Source of the DNA: Salinicoccus sediminis
Lineage (GTDB): Bacteria > Bacillota > Bacilli > Staphylococcales > Salinicoccaceae
Reading direction: 5' to 3'
DNA: 64,000 nt
Assembly (NCBI RefSeq): GCF_000986795.1
Contig: NZ_LAYZ01000025.1
Location: forward strand, 165,013 to 229,012
The notes beneath the pieces were generated by a model, which worked only from the letters and a program-made list of their open reading frames with translations, made no database searches and was not told the DNA's origin. Below, one piece after another: positions 17,743-27,066 of this stretch. The stretch's first letter is position 1; each line of letters begins with the position of its first letter. A program made the translations under genes and the position numbers.

Positions 17743-18183
17743 ATGGAACTTACAATATATCTGGCTGGACAGATACACGATGATTGGCGGGATACGGTCG
17801 TACAGAAAGCAAAGGAAAAGGATCTGCCGCTGACCTTCACAGGCCCGCAGACGGATCACGATCTTTCCGATAATATCGGTGAAAATATCCTCGGCGAGCA
17901 GCCCGGAAACTATTATAAGGATGATGCAGCTTCTGCCATAAACAATCTGCGTACCCAGGTGCTGATGCAGAAATCCGACGTTGTCATTGCGCTGTTCGGC
18001 GAAAAGTATAAACAGTGGAACACCGCAATGGATGCAAGCACCGCCGTTGCGCTTGGCAAACCGTTGATCCTCATTCGCCCGGAAGAGCTGATCCACCCGC
18101 TCAAGGAACTGTCGAACAAGGCAAACGTGACGGTCGCGACAGTGGATCAGGCAATGGAAATCCTTGAATACATTTATAAATGA
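17743..18183 (+). CDS. ytoQ: YtoQ family protein (nucleoside deoxyribosyltransferase-like fold)
   Basis: A 146-residue cytosolic protein resembling B. subtilis YtoQ. It has IYLAGQIHDDWR at the N-terminus, GPQTDHDLSDNIGE and the later MQKSDVVIALFGEKYKQWN. This family belongs to the nucleoside 2-deoxyribosyltransferase-like fold, but no reaction is established for it. GGGAGGG lies nine bases before the ATG. It is convergent with the LysR gene, and the two stop codons are adjacent. Confidence 0.78.
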   Translation: MELTIYLAGQIHDDWRDTVVQKAKEKDLPLTFTGPQTDHDLSDNIGENILGEQPGNYYKDDAASAINNLRTQVLMQKSDVVIALFGEKYKQWNTAMDASTAVALGKPLILIRPEELIHPLKELSNKANVTVATVDQAMEILEYIYK

Positions 18184-19092
18184 TCAGCTCATATGGCGGA
18201 TCGTATGCTGCAATTCTTCCAAAAAGAGCTTGGCCATCGTGCTGAGCTCTGTTTTTTTGTTGACCACCCATCCGACTTTGATGGTATCCTCTGCCACAAG
18301 CGGCACCTGTACAATTTCAGAGTCATCCAGATCATCACTCAGGATGCCGGTGGAGATGGTATAGCCGTTAAGTCCGATCAGCAGATTGAAGAGTGTGGCC
18401 CGGTCGCTGACCTGGATGCTTTTCGGACTCGGCAGGGTGCTGTAAATCTCCTCGGAATAATAGAACGAATTGAACTGTCCCTGCTCAAATGTCAGTCTCG
18501 GATAAGCTTCAAGGTCCCCGAGTGCCACCGCATCCTTTTTGGCCAGCGGGTTTTTCTGACTGATGAAAATATGCGGCGTTGCCTCAAAGAGTTCATTGAA
18601 CAAAAGCCCCTTATCCTTCATCAGCTGCAGAAGTACCTTCTCATTGAAAGCACTGATATACATGATACCAATCTCACTTGTCAGGTTTTTCACATCATCG
18701 ATGATTTCATACGTTCGTGTCTCCCTGATTGTGAACTGGTATTTATCCCCGCCGTATTTGCGGATCGTCTCGACGAAAGCATCCACTACGAATGAATAGT
18801 GCTGGGAAGAAACAGAGAACAGCTGCTGTGAAGGCTGTTTATCGAAGTATCTGCTCTCGAGCAGCTCCACCTGTTCGTTGATCTGACGGGCATAACTCAA
18901 AAACTCCGCTCCGTCCTGTGACAGCGAGATGCCGGTGGAGGTTCTTGTGAATAAAGTAAAACCCACTTCCTTTTCCAATTCCCTGATTGCTTTTGACAGT
19001 GTCGGCTGGGATATGTACAGCCGACGCGCCGCTTCATTGATGGAGCCGCTTGATACGACTTCTATAAAATATTTCAGCTGATGCAGTTTCAT
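18184..19092 (-). CDS. LysR family regulator divergent from yxjG-like methyltransferase
   Basis: A 302-residue LysR regulator: winged helix at residues 1-60 (GSINEAARRLYISQPTLSKAIRELE), effector domain 88-295. GGAGG lies before the ATG. It is divergent from a MetE-like methyltransferase gene with a clear T-N11-A site between them, so it most likely controls that gene in response to a sulfur amino acid intermediate. Which intermediate is not visible in the sequence. Confidence 0.85.
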   Translation of the reverse strand: MKLHQLKYFIEVVSSGSINEAARRLYISQPTLSKAIRELEKEVGFTLFTRTSTGISLSQDGAEFLSYARQINEQVELLESRYFDKQPSQQLFSVSSQHYSFVVDAFVETIRKYGGDKYQFTIRETRTYEIIDDVKNLTSEIGIMYISAFNEKVLLQLMKDKGLLFNELFEATPHIFISQKNPLAKKDAVALGDLEAYPRLTFEQGQFNSFYYSEEIYSTLPSPKSIQVSDRATLFNLLIGLNGYTISTGILSDDLDDSEIVQVPLVAEDTIKVGWVVNKKTELSTMAKLFLEELQHTIRHMS

Positions 19093-19111
19093 CGTTTTCC
19101 TCCGTCCCCGT

Positions 19112-19128
19112 TATAACTTTTTGTTATA
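19112..19128. promoter_or_regulatory. LysR-type operator between lysR and yxjG-like gene
   Basis: Perfect palindrome TATAAC-TTTTT-GTTATA containing the LysR core T-N11-A. It is centred about 28 bases from the lysR start and 90 bases from the methyltransferase start, fitting autoregulation plus activation. Confidence 0.7.
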
Positions 19129-19209
19129 GCATACTATTACCTTTAACAGTTACCCTATATCTTACATACATGATAGCATTTAAACAATATTAAAAAGGAG
19201 AGGATTCTG

Positions 19210-20313
19210 ATGACAGTAACGCAGGCAAAAAAAGTATACAGGGCCGACCACGTGGGCAGTCTGCTCCGTTCTGAAAAGATCATGGAATCACGCAGGCTGC
19301 ATGAAGCGGGCGAGCTTTCCGCGGATGGCCTGAGGCAGGTGGAGGACGAAGAGATCGCAAGAATTGTCCAGAAACAAAAGGACATCGGCCTTCACGCGGT
19401 GACAGACGGGGAGTTCCGCCGTGCCTGGTGGCATTTCGACTTTCTTGAAAATCTGATCGGTGTCGAAGGGTACTGGGCCGGGGGCGGAATACAGTTCAAG
19501 GAACAGCAGACAAAATCCCGGGGCATCAAAGTGAATGGAAAGCTGGATTTCGGCGACCATCCTTTCCTTGCGGATTTCAAATATCTCAAAGAACAGGCAG
19601 GAAGCCACACAGCGAAGTTCACCATACCCAGTCCGAGCATGCTGCATTTCCGGGGTGAAATCGACAGACAGGCCTATCCTGATGAAAAGGACTTCTTCAG
19701 CGATCTGGCTGCAGCATATAAAAAAGCCATCCGTGCATTCTACGATGCAGGATGCAGATATCTCCAGCTTGATGACACAGCCTGGGCGTATCTCTGCTCC
19801 GATGAACAAAAAGAGCAGCTGAGAGAAAAGGGTATGGATCCTGGTTATCTGGTCCGAAAATACCTGGAGACGATAAATGAGGCAGTTTCTGACCGGCCCG
19901 ATGACCTTAGGATCACTATGCATATATGCCGTGGAAACTTCCGATCAACATGGATTTCCTCCGGCGGATATGAGCCGGTTGCCGCTCATATCTTCGGCAG
20001 TCTCGACATTGACGGGTTCTTCCTTGAATACGACACAGACCGTGCCGGTGGTTTCGAACCGCTGCGCCATGTTGACAGGGATGACCTTACAATCATACTG
20101 GGACTCATCACCTCCAAGCATGGAGAACTCGAGGATAAGGAGGAAGTGAAGAAACGCATTGATGAAGCGGCAGGTTATGTTCCGCTGGAACAGCTCGCCC
20201 TCAGTCCACAGTGCGGTTTCGCTTCGACAGAAGAGGGGAACCTGCTGACGGAAGATGAACAGTGGCAAAAACTTGAACATATCGTGAAAATTGCAGAGGA
20301 AGTCTGGTCGTAA
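19210..20313 (+). CDS. MetE-like (YxjG/YxjH) methyltransferase
   Basis: A 367-residue protein equal to the C-terminal catalytic half of cobalamin-independent methionine synthase. The zinc-site residues are apparent in HICRGNFRSTW and SPQCGFAS, and the substrate region begins RADHVGSLLR. B. subtilis YxjG/YxjH belong here and are tied to methionine supply. Without the N-terminal MetE half the methyl donor may differ from the usual polyglutamyl folate. The upstream LysR gene and operator suggest sulfur-responsive control. Confidence 0.83.
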   Translation: MTVTQAKKVYRADHVGSLLRSEKIMESRRLHEAGELSADGLRQVEDEEIARIVQKQKDIGLHAVTDGEFRRAWWHFDFLENLIGVEGYWAGGGIQFKEQQTKSRGIKVNGKLDFGDHPFLADFKYLKEQAGSHTAKFTIPSPSMLHFRGEIDRQAYPDEKDFFSDLAAAYKKAIRAFYDAGCRYLQLDDTAWAYLCSDEQKEQLREKGMDPGYLVRKYLETINEAVSDRPDDLRITMHICRGNFRSTWISSGGYEPVAAHIFGSLDIDGFFLEYDTDRAGGFEPLRHVDRDDLTIILGLITSKHGELEDKEEVKKRIDEAAGYVPLEQLALSPQCGFASTEEGNLLTEDEQWQKLEHIVKIAEEVWS

Positions 20314-20331
20314 ACAGACTGGATCGAAAAT

Positions 20332-20357
20332 AAAAAGCAACCTGATGGTTGCTTTTT
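20332..20357. terminator. Bidirectional terminator between yxjG-like gene and nadA
   Basis: AAAAAGCAACC-TGAT-GGTTGCTTTTT, A and T runs on both sides, between convergent genes. Confidence 0.9.
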
Positions 20358-20363
20358 GTCTTT

Positions 20364-21464
20364 TTATACAATTGACAGCATACGCTCCAGGCTGACCTTC
20401 GAGTAGTGAGCGGTACGCTCATCCACCTTGATGATGTTCGCCCGGTCTCCCTGTACAATCTTATCCAGACACCACGCAAGGTGGGGCAGGTCGATGCGGT
20501 TCATCGTCAGGCACGGGCACATGATCGGGTTGAGCGATTCCACTTCCAGATGGGTATAAGTATCCTTCAGCCTGCTGACGAGGTTCATCTCGGTCCCGAT
20601 TGCCCATTTCGACCCCGCCGGGGCATCCTTCAGCATATCGATGATGTATTTCGTCGAGCCGCTGTAGTCCGCTTTCTGGACGACTTCAAAAGTGCACTCC
20701 GGATGCACCAGTACATTGACATCCGGTTTCTTTTTGCGGATCTGGTCGATATGGGCGGGGAAGAACTTCTCATGAACCGAACAATGCCCCTTCCAGAGGA
20801 TGATGCGCAGATCTTCATCGTCACCTTCATATTCGAGCTTTTTATGGATCGGGTCCCAGACTGCCATATGCTCAAGCGGCACTCCAAGATCGTATGCCGT
20901 GTTCCTGCCAAGATGCTGGTCCGGCAGGAATAAAATCCGCCGTTCCTGTTCGAGCGCCCACTGGATGACTTTTTTGGCATTGCCGCTGGTCACACACGAA
21001 CCGCCCTTCTCTCCGACGAATGATTTTATTGCAGCGGTCGAATTGACATATGTCACCGGCAGTATACCTTCTCCCAGCCTTGCTGTAAGCCTTTCATAAC
21101 CTAGCACGGCCTGGTCGATATCCGCCATGTCCGCCATGGAACAGCCTGCATTCAAGTCGGGCAGGTACACCGTCTGGTCATCGTCCGTCAGTATATCCGC
21201 CGTTTCAGCCATGAAGTGGACACCGTTAAAAACGATATGCTCCGCCTTTTTATTATCCCTGCTGATGCGTGCCAGCTGGAGGGAATCACCCATTATATCG
21301 GCAAACTGTGCCACCTCATCCTTTTGATAGTGGTGCGTGGGCATGAAAAGTCTGTCACCCATCTCTTCTTTTATCGCCCTGATTCTTTCTTCCAGTTCTT
21401 CATTCGTTGCCTGTATGTAGTACTCCGGAATTCTTTTTGGGATTGTTTCTGTTGGATTGAACAT
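20364..21464 (-). CDS. nadA: Quinolinate synthase A
   Basis: A 366-residue [4Fe-4S] enzyme that condenses iminoaspartate with dihydroxyacetone phosphate to quinolinate. Cluster cysteines are visible in LNAGCSMADM, VHPECTFEV and MCPCLTMN, and HHYQKDEVAQFAD forms part of the active site. It is the third gene of nadB-nadC-nadA: its ATG directly follows the nadC stop codon (TGAATG). AAAGGTGG gives the ribosome site. The CxC pair (MCPC) is a feature of the Bacillus-type enzyme and may be redox sensitive. Confidence 0.95.
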   Translation of the reverse strand: MFNPTETIPKRIPEYYIQATNEELEERIRAIKEEMGDRLFMPTHHYQKDEVAQFADIMGDSLQLARISRDNKKAEHIVFNGVHFMAETADILTDDDQTVYLPDLNAGCSMADMADIDQAVLGYERLTARLGEGILPVTYVNSTAAIKSFVGEKGGSCVTSGNAKKVIQWALEQERRILFLPDQHLGRNTAYDLGVPLEHMAVWDPIHKKLEYEGDDEDLRIILWKGHCSVHEKFFPAHIDQIRKKKPDVNVLVHPECTFEVVQKADYSGSTKYIIDMLKDAPAGSKWAIGTEMNLVSRLKDTYTHLEVESLNPIMCPCLTMNRIDLPHLAWCLDKIVQGDRANIIKVDERTAHYSKVSLERMLSIV

Positions 21465-22298
21465 TCAATATACCACCTTTAATGAAAAATCTAGTGCCTG
21501 TTGCTGATGGAAGAGGGCACCGATTGAAATATAATCGACCCCAGATTCCGCATAAGCCCGCAGAGTGTCTTCAGTTATACCGCCGGATGCTTCGGTACTG
21601 ATTGTGTCAGGGACTTTGCCGATGTGTGTTTTGATCCACTCCGGAGAGCAGTTATCAAACATGATGATGTCCACTTTGTTCGTGATTGCCGCTTCAAGCA
21701 TCCGGGCGTCTTCTATTTCAACTTCGATCCTGTCCATCGGCCCCCGGATCTCTCTTGCCCTTTCCACTGCCCGCGTCATCGATCCCATGAAAGAAATATG
21801 ATTGTCCTTCAGCATGATGCCGTCATTCAGTGTCCTCCTGTGGTTCTTCCCACCCCCTGCCGTCACTGCATATTTCTCGAACATGCCAAGACCCGGTGTC
21901 GTCTTCCGGGTATCTATGACAGTGGCCTCTGTACCTGCAGTGATATCATTCAGTCTTTTTGTCATTGTCGCGATACCGGACATGCGCTGCACCAGATTCA
22001 GAACGATACGTTCTGAAGTGAGAATAGAGCGTACATTGCCGCGGATGCGGGCAATTTCATCACCGTTTCTGATTTCTGTTCCATCGGCAGCAAACAGTTC
22101 GACAGTCACTTTATCGCCGGTCAGCCTAAAACCCTCTTCAATGATCAAGCCGCCGCAGAAGATACCATCAGATTTAGCAATCAGGGTCGCAGTCCCCCTG
22201 GCATCACTGTCAAAAATTCCTGATGCAAGGTCCCCGTAATGATTATCCTCAATATAAAAGCTTCTGAGCTTCTCTCTGATTTTCAACACGTTCAGCAA
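21465..22298 (-). CDS. nadC: Nicotinate-nucleotide pyrophosphorylase (carboxylating)
   Basis: A 277-residue quinolinate phosphoribosyltransferase that converts quinolinate and PRPP to nicotinate mononucleotide. Signature parts include VLNLVQRMSGIATMTK, DTRKTTPGLG, the basic stretch KNHRRTLNDG and TEASGGIT near the C-terminus. The start is a TTG at 22298 with AAAGGAG nine bases upstream, inside the 3' end of nadB (50-base overlap). It belongs to the nadBCA operon. Confidence 0.93.
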   Translation of the reverse strand: MLNVLKIREKLRSFYIEDNHYGDLASGIFDSDARGTATLIAKSDGIFCGGLIIEEGFRLTGDKVTVELFAADGTEIRNGDEIARIRGNVRSILTSERIVLNLVQRMSGIATMTKRLNDITAGTEATVIDTRKTTPGLGMFEKYAVTAGGGKNHRRTLNDGIMLKDNHISFMGSMTRAVERAREIRGPMDRIEVEIEDARMLEAAITNKVDIIMFDNCSPEWIKTHIGKVPDTISTEASGGITEDTLRAYAESGVDYISIGALFHQQQALDFSLKVVY

Positions 22299-23820
22299 TG
22301 AGTTCTTCTCCTTTCATGACTATCTGGATTTCCTGGTTTCTCAATTCTTCATTCTTTTCCGGAAAATCTATGCGGTTATGGCATCCCCGGGTTTCCTCCC
22401 TCTGTAAACATCCATGAATCATACTGTAAAAGGTCATGATTTTACAATAGCGTTCCCACCCGCCCAGATCCGTCCTGCGGGGCTCTGCCTGGTCAAGAAG
22501 CGCCTGCACTTTATCAAGCATCCTCTTCAGTTCTTCTCCGGACCTCGTAAAACCGATTGTTTCTGTCACTTCATTCAATATTGCATCACACAGCGACGGA
22601 TCCAAATACGGAATTTCCGGCATTACCGGAGCGATATCATCATGTATATGCCGCTCCGTCCCATTGACGGCAAGTGCCGCTTCGCTGCCGGTGACCAAAG
22701 CTTCGAGCAGGGAGTTGCTCGCCAGCCTGTTCGCACCGTGGAAGTTCGTGCCGGCCGCCTCGCCTATGACCCTCAGGCCCGGGATGCCGGTCCACCCGTC
22801 GATACCGGCCATGACCCCTCCCATCGTATAGTGCGCCCCTGTTGTAACGGGTATTTTCGCGCATTTCATCTCAGCAGGGAAATACCTCTGTGCAGTCTCA
22901 TATATGCCCGGGAACCTCCCTTTGAAATCCGCAATCCGGCCTATATCCAAATGGCACCGGTGTCCTTTCCTCTCCTGCCGGTATACTTCAAGGCTTGTGA
23001 CGTCCCGCGGCGCCAGGTCCTTCAAAGGGTGCACAGTATCCATGATGCGCTCGCCGTCATCATTGACAATCACCGCACCGGCCCCTCTGACTGCTTCGCT
23101 GACGAGGCCATGAGTCCGGTTCCGTGACCCCAGCAGAGTCGGGTGGAATTGGACCATTTCCATATGGCGCAGCCGCGCTCCGGCACGCAGTGCCAAAATG
23201 TGCCCGGTGCCCATCGTTTCCGATGCTCCGGAATTCGGCGTGAACAAGCCGCTGTATCCACCGGTCGCCAGTACTACCTCCCGCGAAGGATAACGCCGGG
23301 CGTTACCGTATTCATCCATTGCAACGACGCCTTTCGCACCATTTTCACCATCCGTCATGATATCGATCACAGTATGCCCCTCATGTATTTCTACAGCACG
23401 GTTTTTGAGCCTGTCCAAAAAGAACCGGGTCATCATCTCGCCGGTCCTGTCACCGCCTGCATGGAGAATCCTCGGTATACTGTGTGCGCCCTCCAGCCCA
23501 TATGCCAGTTCATTTTGTCCATTGCGGTCAAAAATCATGCCATCATCCAAGTAACTCTGTATGAGCCCATGGCTTTTTTCAATCATCTTCCGGATGATTT
23601 CCCTGTCCCCCATACAGGACCCGGCTTCGTATGTATCCGACATGTGGCTTTCACCATGATCATCTTCATGGAATGAATAGCAGACGCCGCCTTGTGCGAG
23701 TCTGCTGTTATGATCATCAACTCTGTCCTTTGTAAAAAGGAGGACCGTTCTGTTTTCATCCAGAGCGTCGATGAAACTGAGTGCAGCAAGCCCGGATCCA
23801 ACAACAATTACATCATTCAT
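22249..23820 (-). CDS. nadB: L-aspartate oxidase
   Basis: A 523-residue flavoprotein of the succinate dehydrogenase/fumarate reductase family that oxidises aspartate to iminoaspartate, the first step of NAD synthesis. It shows the FAD loop VGSGLAALSF, SRLAQGGVCYS, HAGGDRTGEMM and the ASNSLLEALV region. It is the first gene of nadBCA, divergent from nifS-niaR. The 84-base gap between them has a repeated TTTACA pattern likely to be the NiaR operator. Confidence 0.95.
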   Translation of the reverse strand: MNDVIVVGSGLAALSFIDALDENRTVLLFTKDRVDDHNSRLAQGGVCYSFHEDDHGESHMSDTYEAGSCMGDREIIRKMIEKSHGLIQSYLDDGMIFDRNGQNELAYGLEGAHSIPRILHAGGDRTGEMMTRFFLDRLKNRAVEIHEGHTVIDIMTDGENGAKGVVAMDEYGNARRYPSREVVLATGGYSGLFTPNSGASETMGTGHILALRAGARLRHMEMVQFHPTLLGSRNRTHGLVSEAVRGAGAVIVNDDGERIMDTVHPLKDLAPRDVTSLEVYRQERKGHRCHLDIGRIADFKGRFPGIYETAQRYFPAEMKCAKIPVTTGAHYTMGGVMAGIDGWTGIPGLRVIGEAAGTNFHGANRLASNSLLEALVTGSEAALAVNGTERHIHDDIAPVMPEIPYLDPSLCDAILNEVTETIGFTRSGEELKRMLDKVQALLDQAEPRRTDLGGWERYCKIMTFYSMIHGCLQREETRGCHNRIDFPEKNEELRNQEIQIVMKGEELIAERVENQREAQKLLY

Positions 23821-23904
23821 ACATTTACACCTTTATTTACATCATATTTTACATTAATATTGACATTAAATGATGTTGATTACAATACCAAAGGAGAAAA
23901 TATA
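23821..23904. promoter_or_regulatory. nadB/nifS divergent control region with four 12-bp-spaced repeats
   Basis: TTTACA occurs at 23824, 23836 and 23848, and TTGACA at 23860, each exactly 12 bases from the next. TTGACA with TACAAT 15 bases on may be the nifS promoter. The array covers most of the gap between the two operons and is a candidate NiaR binding site; I have not matched it to a published consensus. Confidence 0.55.
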
Positions 23905-24999
23905 ATGATTTATTTGGATAATGCAGCAACTACAAAGCCGGATGCACATGTATTGGAGGCATATGCAAAACTGTCCGGGGACATGTTCTATAACAGCGAA
24001 AGCCTCCATGGAGGGGGACTCGATGCGAACAGTCTCCTGGAACAGGCGAGAAATTATATAAAGAAGTATTTTGACAGCGGTAAACAGGTTATTTTCACAG
24101 GAAGCGGCTCACATGCGAATGAAATTGCGATACAATTGTTGTTGAAGGAAAGAAAGCCGGGCCGTATCCTGATCTCTCCGTATGAACACCTTTCCATCGA
24201 GGCAGCCCTTGAACCATATAGTGATATTTACAGCTTCACCATGATGCCGCTCGATCGGAACGGACACATCGACCTGGATAGACTTGGGGAAATGATGGAG
24301 GGCGACATTGCACTTGTCGTCATGCAGCATGTGAATTCCGAAACAGGATACCGGCTGCCGGTGGAAGCGGTGGGGGATATGTGCGGTGCCCGGGATATAC
24401 CTCTCCACACAGACGGCGTACAGGGCGCACACAAAGACGGTATAGACATCGACCGGATCCCCGGCAGCTACAGCTTTTCCGCCCATAAGATCCATGGCAC
24501 GAAAGGCACCGGCGCGCTGATGATGGACTACCGGTATATGAACGTGCTCAACAGTCATTTCCATCACGAATCAGGTACACAGAACGGCACCCTGGATGTT
24601 CCGGGCATCGGGGTGATGGCGATGTGTCTCTCCTCGGCCCCAGGCATAGAGCGGATGCAGAACGTCAGACAATATTTGATAGCAAAAATGAAAAGCATCG
24701 GCGTTATAACGCTCGATTTCGACGTCGCTGCCCCGCATATCCTTGCATGTGCAACGCCTTCTATTGAGGGGCAGTATGTGATGCAGGGCCTCTCAAGCAA
24801 GAATATATACGTATCCACCGGCACAGCATGCGGCCGGGGACGGGTGGTGAGCAGGGGGCTTGAAGCGTTGCTTGGAGGCAGATACGGGACATCAGGAAAT
24901 CATTATATAAGGATATCGATTTCAAAGAATACGACACCGGATGAGATTGATACACTCGTTTCCCATATGTATCATATACTACAGGAGGTAAGACAATGA
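23905..24999 (+). CDS. nifS: Cysteine desulfurase for NadA cluster assembly
   Basis: A 364-residue PLP enzyme that takes sulfur from cysteine to build Fe-S clusters. The PLP lysine is in SFSAHKIHGTKG, the active cysteine is in STGTACGRG, and the N-terminus is YLDNAATT. AAAGGAG precedes the ATG. In B. subtilis the gene at this position (nifS next to nadBCA) is dedicated to the NadA [4Fe-4S] cluster, and the same role is likely here. It overlaps niaR by four bases. Confidence 0.9.
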   Translation: MIYLDNAATTKPDAHVLEAYAKLSGDMFYNSESLHGGGLDANSLLEQARNYIKKYFDSGKQVIFTGSGSHANEIAIQLLLKERKPGRILISPYEHLSIEAALEPYSDIYSFTMMPLDRNGHIDLDRLGEMMEGDIALVVMQHVNSETGYRLPVEAVGDMCGARDIPLHTDGVQGAHKDGIDIDRIPGSYSFSAHKIHGTKGTGALMMDYRYMNVLNSHFHHESGTQNGTLDVPGIGVMAMCLSSAPGIERMQNVRQYLIAKMKSIGVITLDFDVAAPHILACATPSIEGQYVMQGLSSKNIYVSTGTACGRGRVVSRGLEALLGGRYGTSGNHYIRISISKNTTPDEIDTLVSHMYHILQEVRQ

Positions 25000-25520
25000 C
25001 CACAGCAGAAAAGAGAAGGGCGGAAATACTCAAACAGCTGAAAAACACCGGCGATTCCATCAGTGGAACAAAACTGGCTGAGCAGTATGATGTTTCCAGG
25101 CAGATAATCGTCAGGGATATTTCAATATTGAAGGCTGACGGACATCCCATCGTTTCCACGAGCAGGGGGTATGTGCACCGGCCGGCTGAACGGCCGGGTA
25201 AGCCTTTCAAACGCACGATTGCCTGTCAGCATAACTTTGAACACATGGCAGAGGAACTGCAGATCATCCTCGATAACGGTGCGATGATCGATAATGTATC
25301 CATCGATCATCCTGTCTATGGGGAAATGACCGGCGAACTGATGATTGCGACAAACGAGGACCTGACCATGTTCCTCACCCGCATGCATAAAGAGAAAAGC
25401 AGGATGCTCGCCAATCTCACCGATAACATCCATCTGCACAGAATATCTGCAGACACAAAAAAAATCCTGGATAATGCCGTCCGTGATCTGATTGAACACG
25501 GCTACATCATCCAGGACTGA
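24996..25520 (+). CDS. niaR: NAD synthesis repressor NiaR (YrxA)
   Basis: A 174-residue regulator: HTH_11 domain at residues 5-60 (GTKLAEQYDVSRQIIVRDISILK) and a 3H domain from about 75 to 170 with conserved histidines (CQHNFEHM, IDHPVYGE, LHRIS). B. subtilis YrxA represses nadBCA and nifS when nicotinate is present, and the gene order here is the same. It overlaps nifS, so regulator and desulfurase are coexpressed and probably autoregulated. Confidence 0.92.
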   Translation: MTTAEKRRAEILKQLKNTGDSISGTKLAEQYDVSRQIIVRDISILKADGHPIVSTSRGYVHRPAERPGKPFKRTIACQHNFEHMAEELQIILDNGAMIDNVSIDHPVYGEMTGELMIATNEDLTMFLTRMHKEKSRMLANLTDNIHLHRISADTKKILDNAVRDLIEHGYIIQD

Positions 25521-25528
25521 AATCGTAC

Positions 25529-25558
25529 AAATGCCGAAGGCAGATGCCTTCGGCATTT
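25529..25558. terminator. Bidirectional terminator after niaR
   Basis: AAATGCCGAAGGC-AGAT-GCCTTCGGCATTT between convergent niaR and the symporter gene. Confidence 0.88.
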
Positions 25559-25571
25559 ATGGTCTTTCCTG

Positions 25572-26924
25572 TCAGCCAAGCTGCTGTTTTTCTTTCTTCC
25601 TTATATCGATGAATATCTTCGTCTCTGCTACAACCACACCTGACAGGCCGAGCAGGCCGATGAGGTTCGGTATCGCCATCATAGCGTTGAATATATCGCC
25701 CAGATTCCAGACGGTCTGAAGAGACATCGTCGCTCCCGGTATTATCGCCAGTACAAAAATCAGACGGTATAGATATGTGAATTTATCCCCGACTAGATAG
25801 GTGAAGCACTTTTCACCAAAGTACCCCCAGCCAAGGATCGTTGAGAAGATGAATGTAAGCAGTGTGACGGCCACTATAAGGTCGCCGTATCCCCCCGGCA
25901 GCAGCATTTCAAATGACTGCGCTGTGAGTGCTGCCCCTTCTGCACCAGATGTATACATGTCGGCCATCGTCAGCGATACGCCGGTTATGGAACATACCAC
26001 TATGGTATCAATGAAAACCTGGGTCATCGATACGAGCGCCTGGCGTGCAGGTACATCCGTACGTGCAGATGCCGCTGCTATACCGCCGGTGCCGAGTCCC
26101 GCTTCGTTCGAGAAGAGACCGCGGGCGACGCCCATGCGGATTACAGTACCAAGTGCACCGCCGGCAACGGCCTGTCCTGTAAATGCATCTGTGAAAATAA
26201 GTCCGAAAGCAGCCGGGACTTTATCAAAATGAAGAATGAGTATGGCAATACCTGCAATTAAGTAAAATGCGACCATGAATGGTACGAGTATGCCCGCTGT
26301 CCGTCCGATGCTCTTGACTCCGCCAAGTATGACCATTCCGACAAGGACAGCCATCACCACTCCTGTCACCCATGTCGGTATGCTGAATACATCAAGTGCA
26401 ACATCAGACGCTGCATTGGCCTGGATCATGTTGCCGATACCGAATATCGCTGCGAATACTGCAAAGAAGGCGAACAGGACACCGAGCCACTTCTGTCCGA
26501 GACCGTGTTCCAAATAATACATCGGTCCACCGGACATTTCACCCTTGTCGTTCCTCTGACGGTATTTTACCCCCAGAACCCCTTCCGAATACTTCGTCGC
26601 CATTCCAACCAGCGCAGTCATCCACATCCAGAATACCGCCCCAGGGCCACCGAGGACGACAGCCGTCGCTACCCCGACGACGTTACCGGTACCCACTGTT
26701 GCCGCAAGAGCGGTCATCAGTGCCTGGAAGTGTGATATATCCCCCTCACTCTTATCGTCCGACTTGCTGAAAGCCATTTTCAGCGAATAGGGCAGCATCC
26801 TGAAAGAAAAGAATGTCAATCTGATAGTCAGGAACAGACCAGTTCCCACAAGAAAGATGATAAGGGGAAGCCCCCATACAAAGCTGCTGACATCTGCTGT
26901 AAAATCCGTAAACCATGCACCCAA
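25572..26924 (-). CDS. Alanine/glycine:cation symporter (AGCS family)
   Basis: A 450-residue membrane transporter with 10-11 hydrophobic helices. Family signatures include TVGTGNVVGVATAVVLGGPGA, GGPMYYLEHG and SNEAGLGTGGIAAA. It takes up alanine or glycine with Na+ or H+. The start is a TTG at 26924 with GGGAGG upstream. It is monocistronic, sharing a terminator with niaR. Confidence 0.9.
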   Translation of the reverse strand: MGAWFTDFTADVSSFVWGLPLIIFLVGTGLFLTIRLTFFSFRMLPYSLKMAFSKSDDKSEGDISHFQALMTALAATVGTGNVVGVATAVVLGGPGAVFWMWMTALVGMATKYSEGVLGVKYRQRNDKGEMSGGPMYYLEHGLGQKWLGVLFAFFAVFAAIFGIGNMIQANAASDVALDVFSIPTWVTGVVMAVLVGMVILGGVKSIGRTAGILVPFMVAFYLIAGIAILILHFDKVPAAFGLIFTDAFTGQAVAGGALGTVIRMGVARGLFSNEAGLGTGGIAAASARTDVPARQALVSMTQVFIDTIVVCSITGVSLTMADMYTSGAEGAALTAQSFEMLLPGGYGDLIVAVTLLTFIFSTILGWGYFGEKCFTYLVGDKFTYLYRLIFVLAIIPGATMSLQTVWNLGDIFNAMMAIPNLIGLLGLSGVVVAETKIFIDIRKKEKQQLG

Positions 26925-27042
26925 TGTTTTTTCCTCCCTTTATTTGACAATATGCTTAAAATTTATATGAATTTTCTGATAAAGTCAATATAAAATTAAT
27001 CCATTGTGTTAAAGGAAGGGATTTCTATTAATTCCAGTAATT

Positions 27043-27066
27043 AAAAAACCGCTCATTGAGCGGTTT
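27043..27066 (-). terminator. Terminator of the EIIC-like/M20 operon
   Basis: AAACCGCTCA / TGAGCGGTTT with a T-run on the minus strand; it overlaps the stop codon of the EIIC-like gene. Confidence 0.8.
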
